Part shown: one piece after another, positions 9,330 to 17,214 of the stretch
How positions within the stretch are numbered: the stretch's first letter is position 1
Layout: each line of letters begins with the position of its first letter
NCBI GenBank assembly: GCA_002420305.1
Contig: DIHT01000058.1
Span: 1 to 34,239, forward strand
Origin: Akkermansiaceae bacterium UBA5689
GTDB lineage: Bacteria; Verrucomicrobiota; Verrucomicrobiia; Verrucomicrobiales; Akkermansiaceae
Reading direction: 5' to 3'
Length of the DNA stretch: 34,239 bases
Notes under the pieces: generated by a model
Told to the model about the DNA's origin: nothing
The model's input: only the letters and a program-made list of their open reading frames with translations
Database searches by the model: none
Translations under genes and position numbers: made by a program

Positions 9330-9353
9330 CTTTGCTTGCCCCAGCAAGCGAAG
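9330..9353 (-). terminator. Hairpin after the first DUF1080 gene
   Basis: A 10-base stem with one G-T wobble closes a 4-base loop (CTTTGCTTGC / GCAAGCGAAG on the + strand). It lies about 50 bases after the stop codon of the upstream DUF1080 gene and before the lipoprotein gene. No T-run follows on either strand, so termination without help is doubtful. Confidence 0.4.
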
Positions 9354-9403
9354 CCATCTGAGAATTTTGTGCAGCCGAATCAAAAAATTGAGAGAACTAT
9401 TCC

Positions 9404-10207
9404 CTACTTACTGGCGGCAGCGTCATACTCCCCTAATTCCCTAACCCAGATATTGCGATACTGGATTGGATCTCCGTGATCCTGAAGACTGATCGACGCT
9501 TTCTCGGGGTGCTTAGCTGGATAAGAGGCCAAAGCCTTATGCCGGGTGGGCCCAAGCAAAGTTTTACGGTGATGAACAAGAACGCCGTTGTGCACCACGG
9601 TGATCACTGCCGGCGAAACGACCTTCCCATCGTCATATTCAGGGGCTTCAAAGATAATATCAAAACTTTGCCATTCCCCCTGTGGCGCGGAGGGGTTCAC
9701 CCTTGGGGGGGCCTGCCCGTAAATCGCTCCGGTCTGCCCGTCCGGATACGTCTGATTAGTATGACTCTCACCGACTTGGATTTCATAGAGACCCATCAAA
9801 AAGACCCCACTATTCCCGCCGGCCTGCCCCTTGACCTTCCTTCCGGCAGGCACTCGATACTCCAAGTGCAGCTGACAATCTCCAAAAGTGGCCTTCGATC
9901 GAACTCCACCACCCTTCGCTACAGTCATCACCCCATCAGCAATTGGCCATGCGTTTCCTTCCCAAGTCTCGGAGCTTTTTTCCCCGATCAGCACCAGCGC
10001 ATCCGAGGGAGGCTTTACCGAGACGGCACCCCCACTCTCGACTTTGACCGGCTGAGGACGAGTTCCGTCGTGAACGACATACGGCACGCCGGGAAGCTTT
10101 GGAGTCTTGGGTTTCTCCCCAACTTCGATTCCTGAGGATACGTTCGCCATAGCGGGGAACAGCAAAAGGAGGCCGAGTCTTGTAATCGTCATAGTTTTGG
10201 GATGCAA
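9404..10207 (-). CDS. Secreted DUF1080 (3-keto-disaccharide hydrolase-like) protein
   Basis: The DUF1080 family adopts a concanavalin-like fold; characterised members cleave 3-keto-glycosides. The protein has a signal peptide (MTITRLGLLLLFPAMANVSSG), a linker, and a DUF1080 domain with NAWPIADGVMTV, CQLHLEYRVP, GGNSGVFLMGLYEIQV, WQSFDIIFEAP and ISLQDHGDPIQYRNIWVREL. The start choice is TTG at 10207, because a perfect GGAGG lies at 10215-10219 with a 7-base gap. The ATG at 10192, which has no ribosome site, would also leave a complete signal peptide. A second DUF1080 gene and an SMP-30-like gene lie within 3 kb, which suggests secreted sugar processing. Confidence 0.9.
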   Translation of the reverse strand: MHPKTMTITRLGLLLLFPAMANVSSGIEVGEKPKTPKLPGVPYVVHDGTRPQPVKVESGGAVSVKPPSDALVLIGEKSSETWEGNAWPIADGVMTVAKGGGVRSKATFGDCQLHLEYRVPAGRKVKGQAGGNSGVFLMGLYEIQVGESHTNQTYPDGQTGAIYGQAPPRVNPSAPQGEWQSFDIIFEAPEYDDGKVVSPAVITVVHNGVLVHHRKTLLGPTRHKALASYPAKHPEKASISLQDHGDPIQYRNIWVRELGEYDAAASK

Positions 10208-10318
10208 CGACAGACCTCCCGGACACACAATCCGAAATGGTTTTCAATTTTTTCCGAAAGTTTAGGAAATTCCTTGCCCACATTTTTTCCTGTGTGAAGG
10301 TCCCACGACAGGAAGATC

Positions 10319-11332
10319 ATGCCAAACAAGTCCAAGCTTAAGCTAGGTAGCGCAACAACGGGCCCTTTCGAGTTGATCAAAGACGAGCTAGCCTCCGTGG
10401 AAGAATCCCTGTGCGGCCAGGTTCGGAAATTTGATCCGGGGGTGGAACCCTACGTGTCCTACATCTGCGACACCGCAGGCAAGCGCATCCGACCGGCTCT
10501 CAGTATTCTCGTCGGAGGCGCAACCGGCCAGGTTAGTGACGACCATCTCAAGCTTGGCACGATCCTTGAGCTCATCCACATGGCCACTCTCGTGCACGAC
10601 GACATCATCGATGGCGCAAACACGAGACGCAAAGTGCCGACTGCAAACTGCAAGTGGGGAGACGGCATGGCAGTCCTGCTGGGCGATGCTCTGTTTTCTC
10701 ATGCGCTTATGCTCTCGACGGAGTTTGATGACCTCGTTCTTTCACGATCCATAGCCAGCGCGTCCCGAGATGTCTGCCAAGGCGAAATCCTCCAGACGCA
10801 GAGGAGGTTCGATCTGACCCTTACTAAGAAGGATTACTTTAACATCATCGGAATGAAGACGGGTGCACTTTTCGCAGCCGCCACAGAGCTATCTGCCTAC
10901 ATTTCTGGGGTTTCTCCTGAGATCAGGGCGGCAATGAAGGACTTCGGGATGAAGCTCGGCACCGCCTACCAAATTTACGACGACTGTCTGGATCTGGTGG
11001 GGACTGAAGAGCAGTTTGGTAAAACCCTTCGGACGGACCTCGAAAAGGGAAAACTCACTCTTCCCATGCTCTACCTGCTCGAAGAGGCAGGAGACACCCA
11101 GCGGGAGATTCTCCAGAAAAGAATTATACAGCAGGAGGAACTCGATCTGACAGTTCTCGCCGGCATTGCGGAATACCAGGGCGCAATTGGAAGGTCCCTG
11201 CAATACGCCACCGATTTACTGCAGGAAGCACGGGACAGTCTCTCTCTGGTTAATGTGTCCGCCTATCGCGACGCACTGGCAGAGATGCTGGACTTTCTAC
11301 TGACGCTCCTAGGGTCTCTCCAGAAAGCCTGA
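10319..11332 (+). CDS. Polyprenyl diphosphate synthase, probably long-chain
   Basis: This trans-prenyltransferase builds long isoprenoid diphosphates, typically for the menaquinone side chain, from isopentenyl diphosphate. The 337-residue protein has KRIRPAL near residue 55, the first aspartate-rich motif DDIID at 94-98, GEILQ near 155, and the second motif DDCLD at 221-225, followed by FGKTLRTDLEKGKLTLPMLYL. The residue five places before the first motif is Ala (MATLVHDD), as in octaprenyl synthase IspB, which suggests a long product; exact chain length cannot be read. The start ATG is supported by AGGAAG a few bases upstream. It is divergent from the DUF1080 gene and convergent with the SMP-30 gene, whose stop is 32 bases away. 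Confidence 0.93.
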   Translation: MPNKSKLKLGSATTGPFELIKDELASVEESLCGQVRKFDPGVEPYVSYICDTAGKRIRPALSILVGGATGQVSDDHLKLGTILELIHMATLVHDDIIDGANTRRKVPTANCKWGDGMAVLLGDALFSHALMLSTEFDDLVLSRSIASASRDVCQGEILQTQRRFDLTLTKKDYFNIIGMKTGALFAAATELSAYISGVSPEIRAAMKDFGMKLGTAYQIYDDCLDLVGTEEQFGKTLRTDLEKGKLTLPMLYLLEEAGDTQREILQKRIIQQEELDLTVLAGIAEYQGAIGRSLQYATDLLQEARDSLSLVNVSAYRDALAEMLDFLLTLLGSLQKA

Positions 11333-11364
11333 CCGGCCCCGGAAACAGAGGGTTTTTTCCAAGG

Positions 11365-12282
11365 CTATCGAGTTGGAAACGCGGAGCGGAAGAGGCAGCC
11401 TGCATTGGGATGTTGAGGCTTCTCCTCCTCTGGCATGTGCTCCACTGCCGTCGTGAGAAACAAATGCGTTTCTCCTCCAATCTCCATCAGTAAAGGGCAT
11501 GTCACCCGTGGGGATCCAGGGGTCTTCCACAATGCCTCCAGCCCCCCATCCATGAGGCTGTGCTGACGAGCCTCACCCTCCTCGACATTTTCAGGGTTAT
11601 ACATCGCTATAATGACACTCCGCCCGTCAGGAGTAATCACCATCCCATCAGGATAGGAAGGAACCTCCCTCAAATCCAGAACCGTCCGTGGCTCTCCCAG
11701 TTGCCGGGCGTCACCATCGAGCGGGTATTCTACCACGAGTTTTGTTGGCGTATCAATGTCGAGGAGGAATTCCTTTCCCTCCCGTGTCAGGACTATTTTT
11801 CCATTTGAACAGGTCTGACCTCCCCGCAGCTTCACAGGCTCCTCCATTCCAGGAAGCCAGAGATATAATGAAGCCTTGGGATCGGTAAATTCCACGTCCT
11901 TAGTTCCAAAGATCACTCCATCTCGGTAGGCGACTCCATCGTTGATGATGGTGCCATCCTCCTCACCCCTTACTTCGCCCGGTGGATCGACCCATTGGCC
12001 TGATCCGATATTGAAGAACCCCACCTTTCTTTCAACGCCAACGAGGAATACGCTTTTATCCTCTGTCGGAAACGCAAACCCCGGGCGCCCAGGGAGAATA
12101 TGTTGGTCGTTGCTCCCCGATCCAAGATCAAGGACATTGATAGAACCTTCCCGGGACTCTCCCCCGTGCTGAATAGCCACCCAGGAAAGCTTACCCTCTC
12201 CATACTGACAAGGACCCTCAGGTAGATACGCCAGAGCATCATCGCTAGGGCGAAATGCAACTTTTGCGGTGTGCTCAGTCAT
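11365..12282 (-). CDS. SMP-30/gluconolactonase family protein
   Basis: The 305-residue protein reads as a six-bladed beta-propeller of the SMP-30/gluconolactonase/LRE family, which hydrolyse sugar lactones. Visible landmarks are LPEGPCQYGEGKLSW near the N-terminus, with the metal-ligand Glu of the EGP motif, IINDGVAYRDGVIFGTKD in the centre with the metal-ligand Asn, and SYPDGMVITPDGRSVIIAMY with the metal-ligand Asp of PDG. No signal peptide is present, so it should act in the cytoplasm. It lies 132 bases downstream of a DUF1080 gene on the same strand, with a strong hairpin between them, so they may not share one transcript. The exact substrate is unknown. Confidence 0.88.
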   Translation of the reverse strand: MTEHTAKVAFRPSDDALAYLPEGPCQYGEGKLSWVAIQHGGESREGSINVLDLGSGSNDQHILPGRPGFAFPTEDKSVFLVGVERKVGFFNIGSGQWVDPPGEVRGEEDGTIINDGVAYRDGVIFGTKDVEFTDPKASLYLWLPGMEEPVKLRGGQTCSNGKIVLTREGKEFLLDIDTPTKLVVEYPLDGDARQLGEPRTVLDLREVPSYPDGMVITPDGRSVIIAMYNPENVEEGEARQHSLMDGGLEALWKTPGSPRVTCPLLMEIGGETHLFLTTAVEHMPEEEKPQHPNAGCLFRSAFPTR

Positions 12283-12353
12283 CGCTTCGAAATATAGGGA
12301 TAGAGGCTCGAGTTAATAGTAATTCCTGACCTATTCAAGATCCGGCTCAACGG

Positions 12354-12382
12354 GCCACCCATGAGACTCCCTCATGGGTGGC
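12354..12382 (-). terminator. Strong 12-base-pair hairpin after the second DUF1080 gene
   Basis: A perfect 12-base inverted repeat (GCCACCCATGAG / CTCATGGGTGGC) encloses a 5-base loop. It begins about 32 bases after the DUF1080 stop codon, between it and the SMP-30 gene. There is no T-run on the minus-strand transcript. It most likely separates the two genes by termination or transcript-end protection. Confidence 0.5.
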
Positions 12383-12414
12383 TCAGAAAACCCAGTCGCC
12401 AGCAGATTGGGCTC

Positions 12415-13116
12415 CTACTTGACTTCTCTGATCTTGACGTTCCGGAAGGAGACTTGAGCTCCATGATCCTGCAGGCCAACGTGCCCTTTCTTGGTTTCGG
12501 CGAAACCTTTCCAGGTAGCAAACTTGCTTGCCGCCACCTTCTTGTTCCAATCCTCACTCCCAATGTGATACTCCGCAACTTTCTGCCCGTTGAACCAGTG
12601 GGTTCCTTTACCGTCGACCATCCGAATCCGAACAGTGTTCCATCCTTCAGGATGAATTTTTTTCTCCCCGTCAACCTCGATCGGATAGAGGGCATATAGG
12701 CCCCCGGCATCCGTACTCTTCTTTCCTTTGGAGCGCTCAATCTGCATTTCCGGGGCAACCTTGTAGATTGGTCCACCTGCCTCCGGGTTAACGCGGATCA
12801 GAATACCGCTGTTACCCTTTGTCTTCCATTCGAGACTTAGCTCATAGTTTTCATAGGCCTCCGAGGTATAAATATCACCCGCTCCTTTCTTCATCAGAGT
12901 GAGAGATCCGTCCTCCACTGCCCAGGCTCCCGCCTCCAGAGGTTTCTTAGTCTTCCAGCTGTGCCAGCCCGATGTGGATTTTCCATCGAAAAGAAGCTTC
13001 CAGCCTTCCTTCTTTTCAGCCCCGGTCAGAACGTTGTGCTCTCCGTGAGCAAGGGAGCTGAGGGCGATCAACATTGCGATTGCGATAGTCTTTTTCATGT
13101 TCGATATACGCCTCAT
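12415..13116 (-). CDS. Secreted DUF1080 (3-keto-disaccharide hydrolase-like) protein
   Basis: The 233-residue protein has a Sec signal peptide (MKKTIAIAMLIALSSLAHGE) and a single DUF1080 domain. The domain shows the canonical opening GWKLLFDGKSTSGWHSW, then WAVEDGSLTL, YELSLEWKTKGNSGILIRV, GWNTVRIRMVDGKGTHWFNGQ, and the closing GLQDHGAQVSFRNVKIREV. It should be secreted or periplasmic and bind or cleave glycans. The start ATG at 13116 is chosen because GGAG lies 7 bases upstream at 13124-13127; the ATG at 13098 is an alternative with no ribosome site. It diverges from nrdR across a 282-base region. It is a shorter paralogue-type relative of the protein encoded at 9404-10207. Confidence 0.92.
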   Translation of the reverse strand: MRRISNMKKTIAIAMLIALSSLAHGEHNVLTGAEKKEGWKLLFDGKSTSGWHSWKTKKPLEAGAWAVEDGSLTLMKKGAGDIYTSEAYENYELSLEWKTKGNSGILIRVNPEAGGPIYKVAPEMQIERSKGKKSTDAGGLYALYPIEVDGEKKIHPEGWNTVRIRMVDGKGTHWFNGQKVAEYHIGSEDWNKKVAASKFATWKGFAETKKGHVGLQDHGAQVSFRNVKIREVK

Positions 13117-13270
13117 TTACTGGCTCCGGGGACATCGAACAAGCCCCGTCCTCATCGAGGCCTCCAACTGCTTTGGGATCCCAGATTATGTTCTTCCCTG
13201 TTCCGCAAGGCGTTCTTCATCACTGTCAGTAAATCAGAGAGCGTTTTTTAGAGTCTTAGTCATTAAAGAC

Positions 13271-13290
13271 CAAAATTATCCCTAATTTTG
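13271..13290. promoter_or_regulatory. AT-rich perfect dyad between DUF1080 and nrdR
   Basis: CAAAATTA and TAATTTTG form a perfect 8-base inverted repeat around TCCC, in the region shared by two divergent genes. Just to the right, TTGTTA at 13288 and AACAAT at 13311 with a 17-base gap resemble a weak promoter reading toward nrdR, so a protein bound to the dyad would overlap its -35 box. This is inference from symmetry and position only. Confidence 0.35.
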
Positions 13291-13398
13291 TTAATTTGCC
13301 GACTTCCAGTAACAATTACCGCCTGTCACGAAATAGAGTGCCTTTTTTTCTTTGCCACTACCACATCTTGGGTAGCCTTACTCCCCACTGAGCAATCA

Positions 13399-13890
13399 AT
13401 GAGGTGTATTCAGTGCGGTTCCCACAAAGACAAAGTTGTCGATTCCCGGATGTCCAAGGACGGGACGACGATTCGACGACGACGCGAATGCCTCGATTGC
13501 ACGTATCGCTACACGACCTACGAGCAGATCGAGCGAACGGAGCTCCGGGTAGTAAAAAAGGATGGGAGCCGGGAAGCCATCAACCGGGAGAAGCTGTTCA
13601 GGGGCCTTGTCAAAGCCTGCGAAAAGCGGCCAGTGTCGATGGATCGCTTGGATCGGGCAGTGGAAGAAATTCTAGCCGACCTCCACAAGGACCATATCTC
13701 CGAGGTCCCCTCCAACCTCATCGGAGCCGAGGTTATGGACAAGCTTCACCAGATCGACCCAGTGGCCTATGTTCGCTACGTCTCTGTGTATCGCCAGTTC
13801 GACAATGTCGGCGAGTTCATCAGCGAGATTCAGTCCCTCGAGAATCGGGCCATGCGGGATCACATGCAGAGGAGGCTGTTCAAGGAATGA
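13399..13890 (+). CDS. nrdR: Transcriptional repressor NrdR
   Basis: NrdR represses ribonucleotide reductase genes and senses ATP/dATP. The 163-residue protein has the standard two parts: a zinc ribbon with C3, C6, C31 and C34 (MRCIQCGSHKDKVVDSR, then RRRRECLDC), and an ATP-cone from about residue 49 (RVVKKDGSREAINREKLFRG) to about 138 (PVAYVRYVSVYRQF). The start is the ATG at 13399, because the family begins with M-x-C-x-x-C; an in-frame extension back to 13288 has no family resemblance. No ribonucleotide reductase gene is in the window. The next gene starts 7 bases after the stop, so the two are probably cotranscribed. Confidence 0.96.
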   Translation: MRCIQCGSHKDKVVDSRMSKDGTTIRRRRECLDCTYRYTTYEQIERTELRVVKKDGSREAINREKLFRGLVKACEKRPVSMDRLDRAVEEILADLHKDHISEVPSNLIGAEVMDKLHQIDPVAYVRYVSVYRQFDNVGEFISEIQSLENRAMRDHMQRRLFKE

Positions 13891-13897
13891 TTCCATC

Positions 13898-14464
13898 ATG
13901 ATCTGTCTCGTTGGAAAATTACCGGTTCTTCAGGTTGGCCACCATCAGGTAGCGAGCTACGACACGGCTTGGATTGATGTTGCCCTGCGACGGGCTGCGC
14001 ATTCATGCGACCGCTCTGACTTCCCCTTCATTGACGATATCCGGGATGGGATCCTGCACTACCTCGAACATAAATGCCCGTGGCGTGTCCTCCCTCTGGA
14101 AGACCTCTTCGAGCGCATGAAGCGGATGCTGCGCCGAATTGGGTGCGATGCCATCGCCGACAACCTGAAGCCCCTCGCTCCTCCCATTACCCTGTCCATC
14201 GCCCGGGCCGCCAAGGAAGCCGGAAATGGATATGAGCTCGTGTTTTACCAGAAACTACAGGAGAAAATTGACGACCTGCAAGGTCGAGGAGCCGAGGAAT
14301 TTCACTTTACGGAGCTGCGTGAAAGCGCCCGAATTCTCCTTGGTGCTGTAAAGTGGACTCCGGACTGTAATCGTATTCACCAGGAAATTCTCGCCTTTCT
14401 CCAGGATATTGCACAACAACCTGTCCCCGAGAATCGCAAGATCCAACTCACTATTGATCTCTGA
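13898..14464 (+). CDS. Unknown protein after nrdR, possible diverged ATP-cone
   Basis: This 188-residue protein begins 7 bases after the nrdR stop; an AAGGA at 13882-13886 inside nrdR could serve as its ribosome site. I do not recognise its family. Residues about 19-90 (from VASYDTAWIDVALRRAA, through IDDIRDGILHYLEHK, to LFERMKRMLRRIGCDAIADNL) have the helix order and hydrophobic spacing of an ATP-cone like that of NrdR itself, but the usual N-terminal V-x-K-R-D-G nucleotide loop is not recognisable. The C-terminal half is helical and charged with no clear motif. No signal peptide or membrane segment is seen. Role in dNTP control is an inference from position and this weak resemblance. Confidence 0.75.
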   Translation: MICLVGKLPVLQVGHHQVASYDTAWIDVALRRAAHSCDRSDFPFIDDIRDGILHYLEHKCPWRVLPLEDLFERMKRMLRRIGCDAIADNLKPLAPPITLSIARAAKEAGNGYELVFYQKLQEKIDDLQGRGAEEFHFTELRESARILLGAVKWTPDCNRIHQEILAFLQDIAQQPVPENRKIQLTIDL

Positions 14465-14559
14465 GAGCAGCGGCCTTCCTGCGGAGGGAAAGAGAAGCAC
14501 GATGCCTGGCAGAACGCTTACCTTCTCGGCTCTTACTCCCTTTACCTTGCACCCCTCCA

Positions 14560-14907
14560 GTGGCTGAAAAAACAATCTTCCAAAAGATCGCAGACCGGGA
14601 GATTCCGGCCGATATCATTTACGAGGACGACCAGTGCCTGTGTTTCCGGGATATCGCTCCCCAGGCACCGGTGCATCTGCTCCTTGTTCCGAAGAAGCTC
14701 ATCACTCGGATCGGAGAAACAGAAACCTCCGACCAGAGCCTTCTCGGACACCTTCTTAGCCGCATACGCTTCATCTCAGAACAGGAAGGCCTTAGTGCAG
14801 ACGGGTTTAGGGTAGTGATTAATAATGGGAAACATGGAGGTGAAGCCGTGCCACACCTCCACCTGCACCTTCTCGCAGGTCGTCAACTCGTTTGGCCCCC
14901 TGGCTAG
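14560..14907 (+). CDS. HIT family (histidine triad) nucleotide-binding protein
   Basis: This 115-residue HINT-type protein hydrolyses or transfers nucleoside phosphoramidates and related nucleotides in the cytoplasm. The family start IFQKIADREIPADIIYEDDQCLCFRD is present. It is followed by PVHLLLVPKKLI and GFRVVINNGKHGGEAVPHLHLHLLAGR, where H99, H101 and H103 form the H-x-H-x-H triad. The start is GTG at 14560, matching the family N-terminus; no Shine-Dalgarno is visible. It follows the unknown gene by 95 bases on the same strand and converges on ccsA 30 bases away. Confidence 0.94.
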   Translation: MAEKTIFQKIADREIPADIIYEDDQCLCFRDIAPQAPVHLLLVPKKLITRIGETETSDQSLLGHLLSRIRFISEQEGLSADGFRVVINNGKHGGEAVPHLHLHLLAGRQLVWPPG

Positions 14908-14937
14908 GGAAGACCCCCTCTTCGAGAGTTCACTAAA

Positions 14938-17214
14938 CTACCCGAGAGCTTTCTGTTCGCTAGGTAACTGATCAGAGCCTTCTGGCCACTTCCTGCCAGA
15001 TTTCTTATCACGAGATTTTTTACCACGAGATTTTTTCTCCCAGATCGCCAGTCCAATGCCCCCGAGAGCCACCACAAATTCAAAGCAGTAGAACATCTTC
15101 ACTGCCCCACCGATTCCCTCGGTGAATCCATAGGAGTGCAACCCAGTACCAAGGAGATTGACTCCCCACCACGAGAAGGCCACGACGATCGCTCCCAGAA
15201 CAGAGGCAATATGAATCCCCCACTCCTTGAGATAGCCACCCATCCGGGCGTGCAGGATAATCAGACACCATAGAACGATGAGCATCGCTCCATTCTCTTT
15301 AGGGTCCCAACCCCAGAAACGACCCCATGAGTCGTTGGCCCAGATCCCACCTAGGACGGTCCCCACAAGAGAGAAAAACAGCGTGAAGCATACCAGCCCG
15401 TAAACCGAGCGGGTAAGGAACCGGGAGAGAGACCTGTCAGTCCGGTCGAGCCCAAAGGCCTTGGCGTAAATAAAGACATGCGACATCGCAGCCGCAATCA
15501 GCCCCCCAGAATAGCCCAAGGTAATGATAATCACGTGCGTCGACAGCCAGAAATTGGAGCGTAATACCGCCCGCAGGGGGTCCATGTGATCCTGAGCATC
15601 CACTCCCTCAAAGGCCCTCGCCAGAAAGAGTCCCAGGAGTCCCACCGCAATGGCCGCGCCCAGAGCGATCCGACGACGAGTCACCGCCTCAAGAAGAAAA
15701 AGGACGAGAACGCCCCCGCCTGCAATGAAGGGTATCGTGTCGTAGAGGTTCCCCACCGGAGGGCGCTCCATGAGGATACAACGATGTACAATTCCCCAGA
15801 TCAGGTAGAACGCACCCAGCACCCCGAGCACCCAAGTCAAGCGGTAAGTCCACCTTCCCCATCCAGAGGCCGGTGCTAGCCAGCTGACAGCAGCAACCAC
15901 AAAGGCGAGGACGAACCAGACCAGACCCCTCACAAAATAGTTCTTCTCATAATACGCGACCTCTGATTCCAGCTTACCCTCTTTTTCACCGAGCGCAGAG
16001 GAACGGCTCACAAGTTCCTCTCGCCAATTGTCCAGCTTCTCCGCGAACTCACTCTCTTTCCCCTCCGCAGCAGCACAAAGCCCCTCCAGAGTCTTCAGAT
16101 CATTGGAGAGACGCTCCCAATGTGTGGTATCAAGGCCTCTCGACACTTCTCCCAGCCGGTTCCCCGCAGACATCCACTCACGCCCCTGAATTCTCAAGGT
16201 GGCACTCACCTCTCCGGTATTTTTCGCTACCAGTTCAGCTCCGGGGTAACTTTCACCCGCTCCATCTTCGAGAGTGCCCAAGGTGGAGCTTCCCTCGAAC
16301 ATTTCAACCTGACCAGACTCACAATTAACCTCAAAGGTCTTCACCACCTCTCCAGAGTGAATGGTCGCCTCACCTCCAGGGGGAAGGATCACATTCGCCT
16401 CGTATGGAGGGAGCCATTCGATTCCGCCCTCTCCGCGGCCTAGCCTGAAGCTCACCTCATTGATGAGCTTCTGGACGTGCTCGGGAACTTCCTGTTGACG
16501 CAGGGCTGCTGCCAGAACCGGCATAGCCTTGACCCAGTAGCTGACAGTACTCATCTGCTCCCCGTCAGCCGTCTCCGCGGAGGCATCCAAAGTAACTCCC
16601 TTGGAGAAATCATTGCTGGCGAGCATCCCCTGATACTCCATGATCTTCCGGGCCAGCGCGCGCGGATCGGATTCCCCCCCCGGAAATTTGTAGTCTGGGT
16701 CTTTCTGCATTTTCGCCTGAATCTCCTTCTGCAAATCCCCTGCCCGTTTGCCCAACTCCTGCATGTATGGCTCAAGTTGGAGGTAACTGTAGCGATCCCT
16801 ACGGCTCTCCACCTCCATGCCAACCTTTTCCAGTAATTCCGAGTCATCCACTCGGAAGGTCGGCATCTTCAGGGCAATTTCAGGCCGGAAAAGAATATCG
16901 AGGAGCCACTCTGTAGGCCCGATACTGATCTCATTTCCTCCGCTCTCGAACTTCATCTTGCGCGCGCCATGTAGCTTCAGCATCAGGAACTGCGCCCGCG
17001 TCTCAAACGGCTTTACCCGGCCCCCATCCTGAACAGGGATCCCCTTGGCGATCTCCACGGTCTCTTCATTCCACTTCGAATATCCCTCTACCTGTTGATA
17101 TTCTTCCTTGGAGTAGCCGTCCCGATTGGTTACCACGGCAATCCAAATCGTGGCGACGATCGCCAGCGCAAATCCTGTCCACCGGGCGGCTCCGTTAAAG
17201 CTTTTCTTAGGCAT
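14938..17214 (-). CDS. ccsA: Cytochrome c biogenesis protein CcsA with long N-terminal domain
   Basis: CcsA and ResB form the System II machine that moves haem across the membrane and attaches it to apocytochrome c. The C-terminal third is a CcsA membrane domain with about eight helices and the haem-handling tryptophan-rich WWD segment (WANDSWGRFWGWDPKEN, ending near residue 641), plus candidate axial His residues in the STHVIIITLGYSGG and TGLHSYGF segments. The first membrane helix (residues 11-29) is followed by about 390 soluble residues starting with GIPVQDGGRVKPFETRAQFLM, a pattern seen in PVC and Bacteroidetes homologues. Its start overlaps the resB stop by 8 bases (ATGCCTAA), indicating translational coupling. 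At 758 residues it is far longer than a minimal CcsA. Confidence 0.92.
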   Translation of the reverse strand: MPKKSFNGAARWTGFALAIVATIWIAVVTNRDGYSKEEYQQVEGYSKWNEETVEIAKGIPVQDGGRVKPFETRAQFLMLKLHGARKMKFESGGNEISIGPTEWLLDILFRPEIALKMPTFRVDDSELLEKVGMEVESRRDRYSYLQLEPYMQELGKRAGDLQKEIQAKMQKDPDYKFPGGESDPRALARKIMEYQGMLASNDFSKGVTLDASAETADGEQMSTVSYWVKAMPVLAAALRQQEVPEHVQKLINEVSFRLGRGEGGIEWLPPYEANVILPPGGEATIHSGEVVKTFEVNCESGQVEMFEGSSTLGTLEDGAGESYPGAELVAKNTGEVSATLRIQGREWMSAGNRLGEVSRGLDTTHWERLSNDLKTLEGLCAAAEGKESEFAEKLDNWREELVSRSSALGEKEGKLESEVAYYEKNYFVRGLVWFVLAFVVAAVSWLAPASGWGRWTYRLTWVLGVLGAFYLIWGIVHRCILMERPPVGNLYDTIPFIAGGGVLVLFLLEAVTRRRIALGAAIAVGLLGLFLARAFEGVDAQDHMDPLRAVLRSNFWLSTHVIIITLGYSGGLIAAAMSHVFIYAKAFGLDRTDRSLSRFLTRSVYGLVCFTLFFSLVGTVLGGIWANDSWGRFWGWDPKENGAMLIVLWCLIILHARMGGYLKEWGIHIASVLGAIVVAFSWWGVNLLGTGLHSYGFTEGIGGAVKMFYCFEFVVALGGIGLAIWEKKSRGKKSRDKKSGRKWPEGSDQLPSEQKALG

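Noticed and set aside
11333..11364. T-run TTTTTT between convergent polyprenyl synthase and SMP-30 genes as an intrinsic terminator
   Set aside because: The only stem before it is 3-4 bases long, too weak to support a terminator call.
13288..13398. Upstream extension of nrdR
   Set aside because: The family begins with M-x-C-x-x-C at 13399; the extension is Phe/Thr-rich with no match and runs through the dyad.
13117..13398. NrdR box (ACA-N-TATAT-N-TGT-like pair) for self-regulation
   Set aside because: No pair of matching boxes was found in the nrdR upstream region by eye.
13769..13897. Earlier start of the gene after nrdR inside nrdR
   Set aside because: This would overlap nrdR in another frame by over 100 bases; the ATG at 13898 avoids this.
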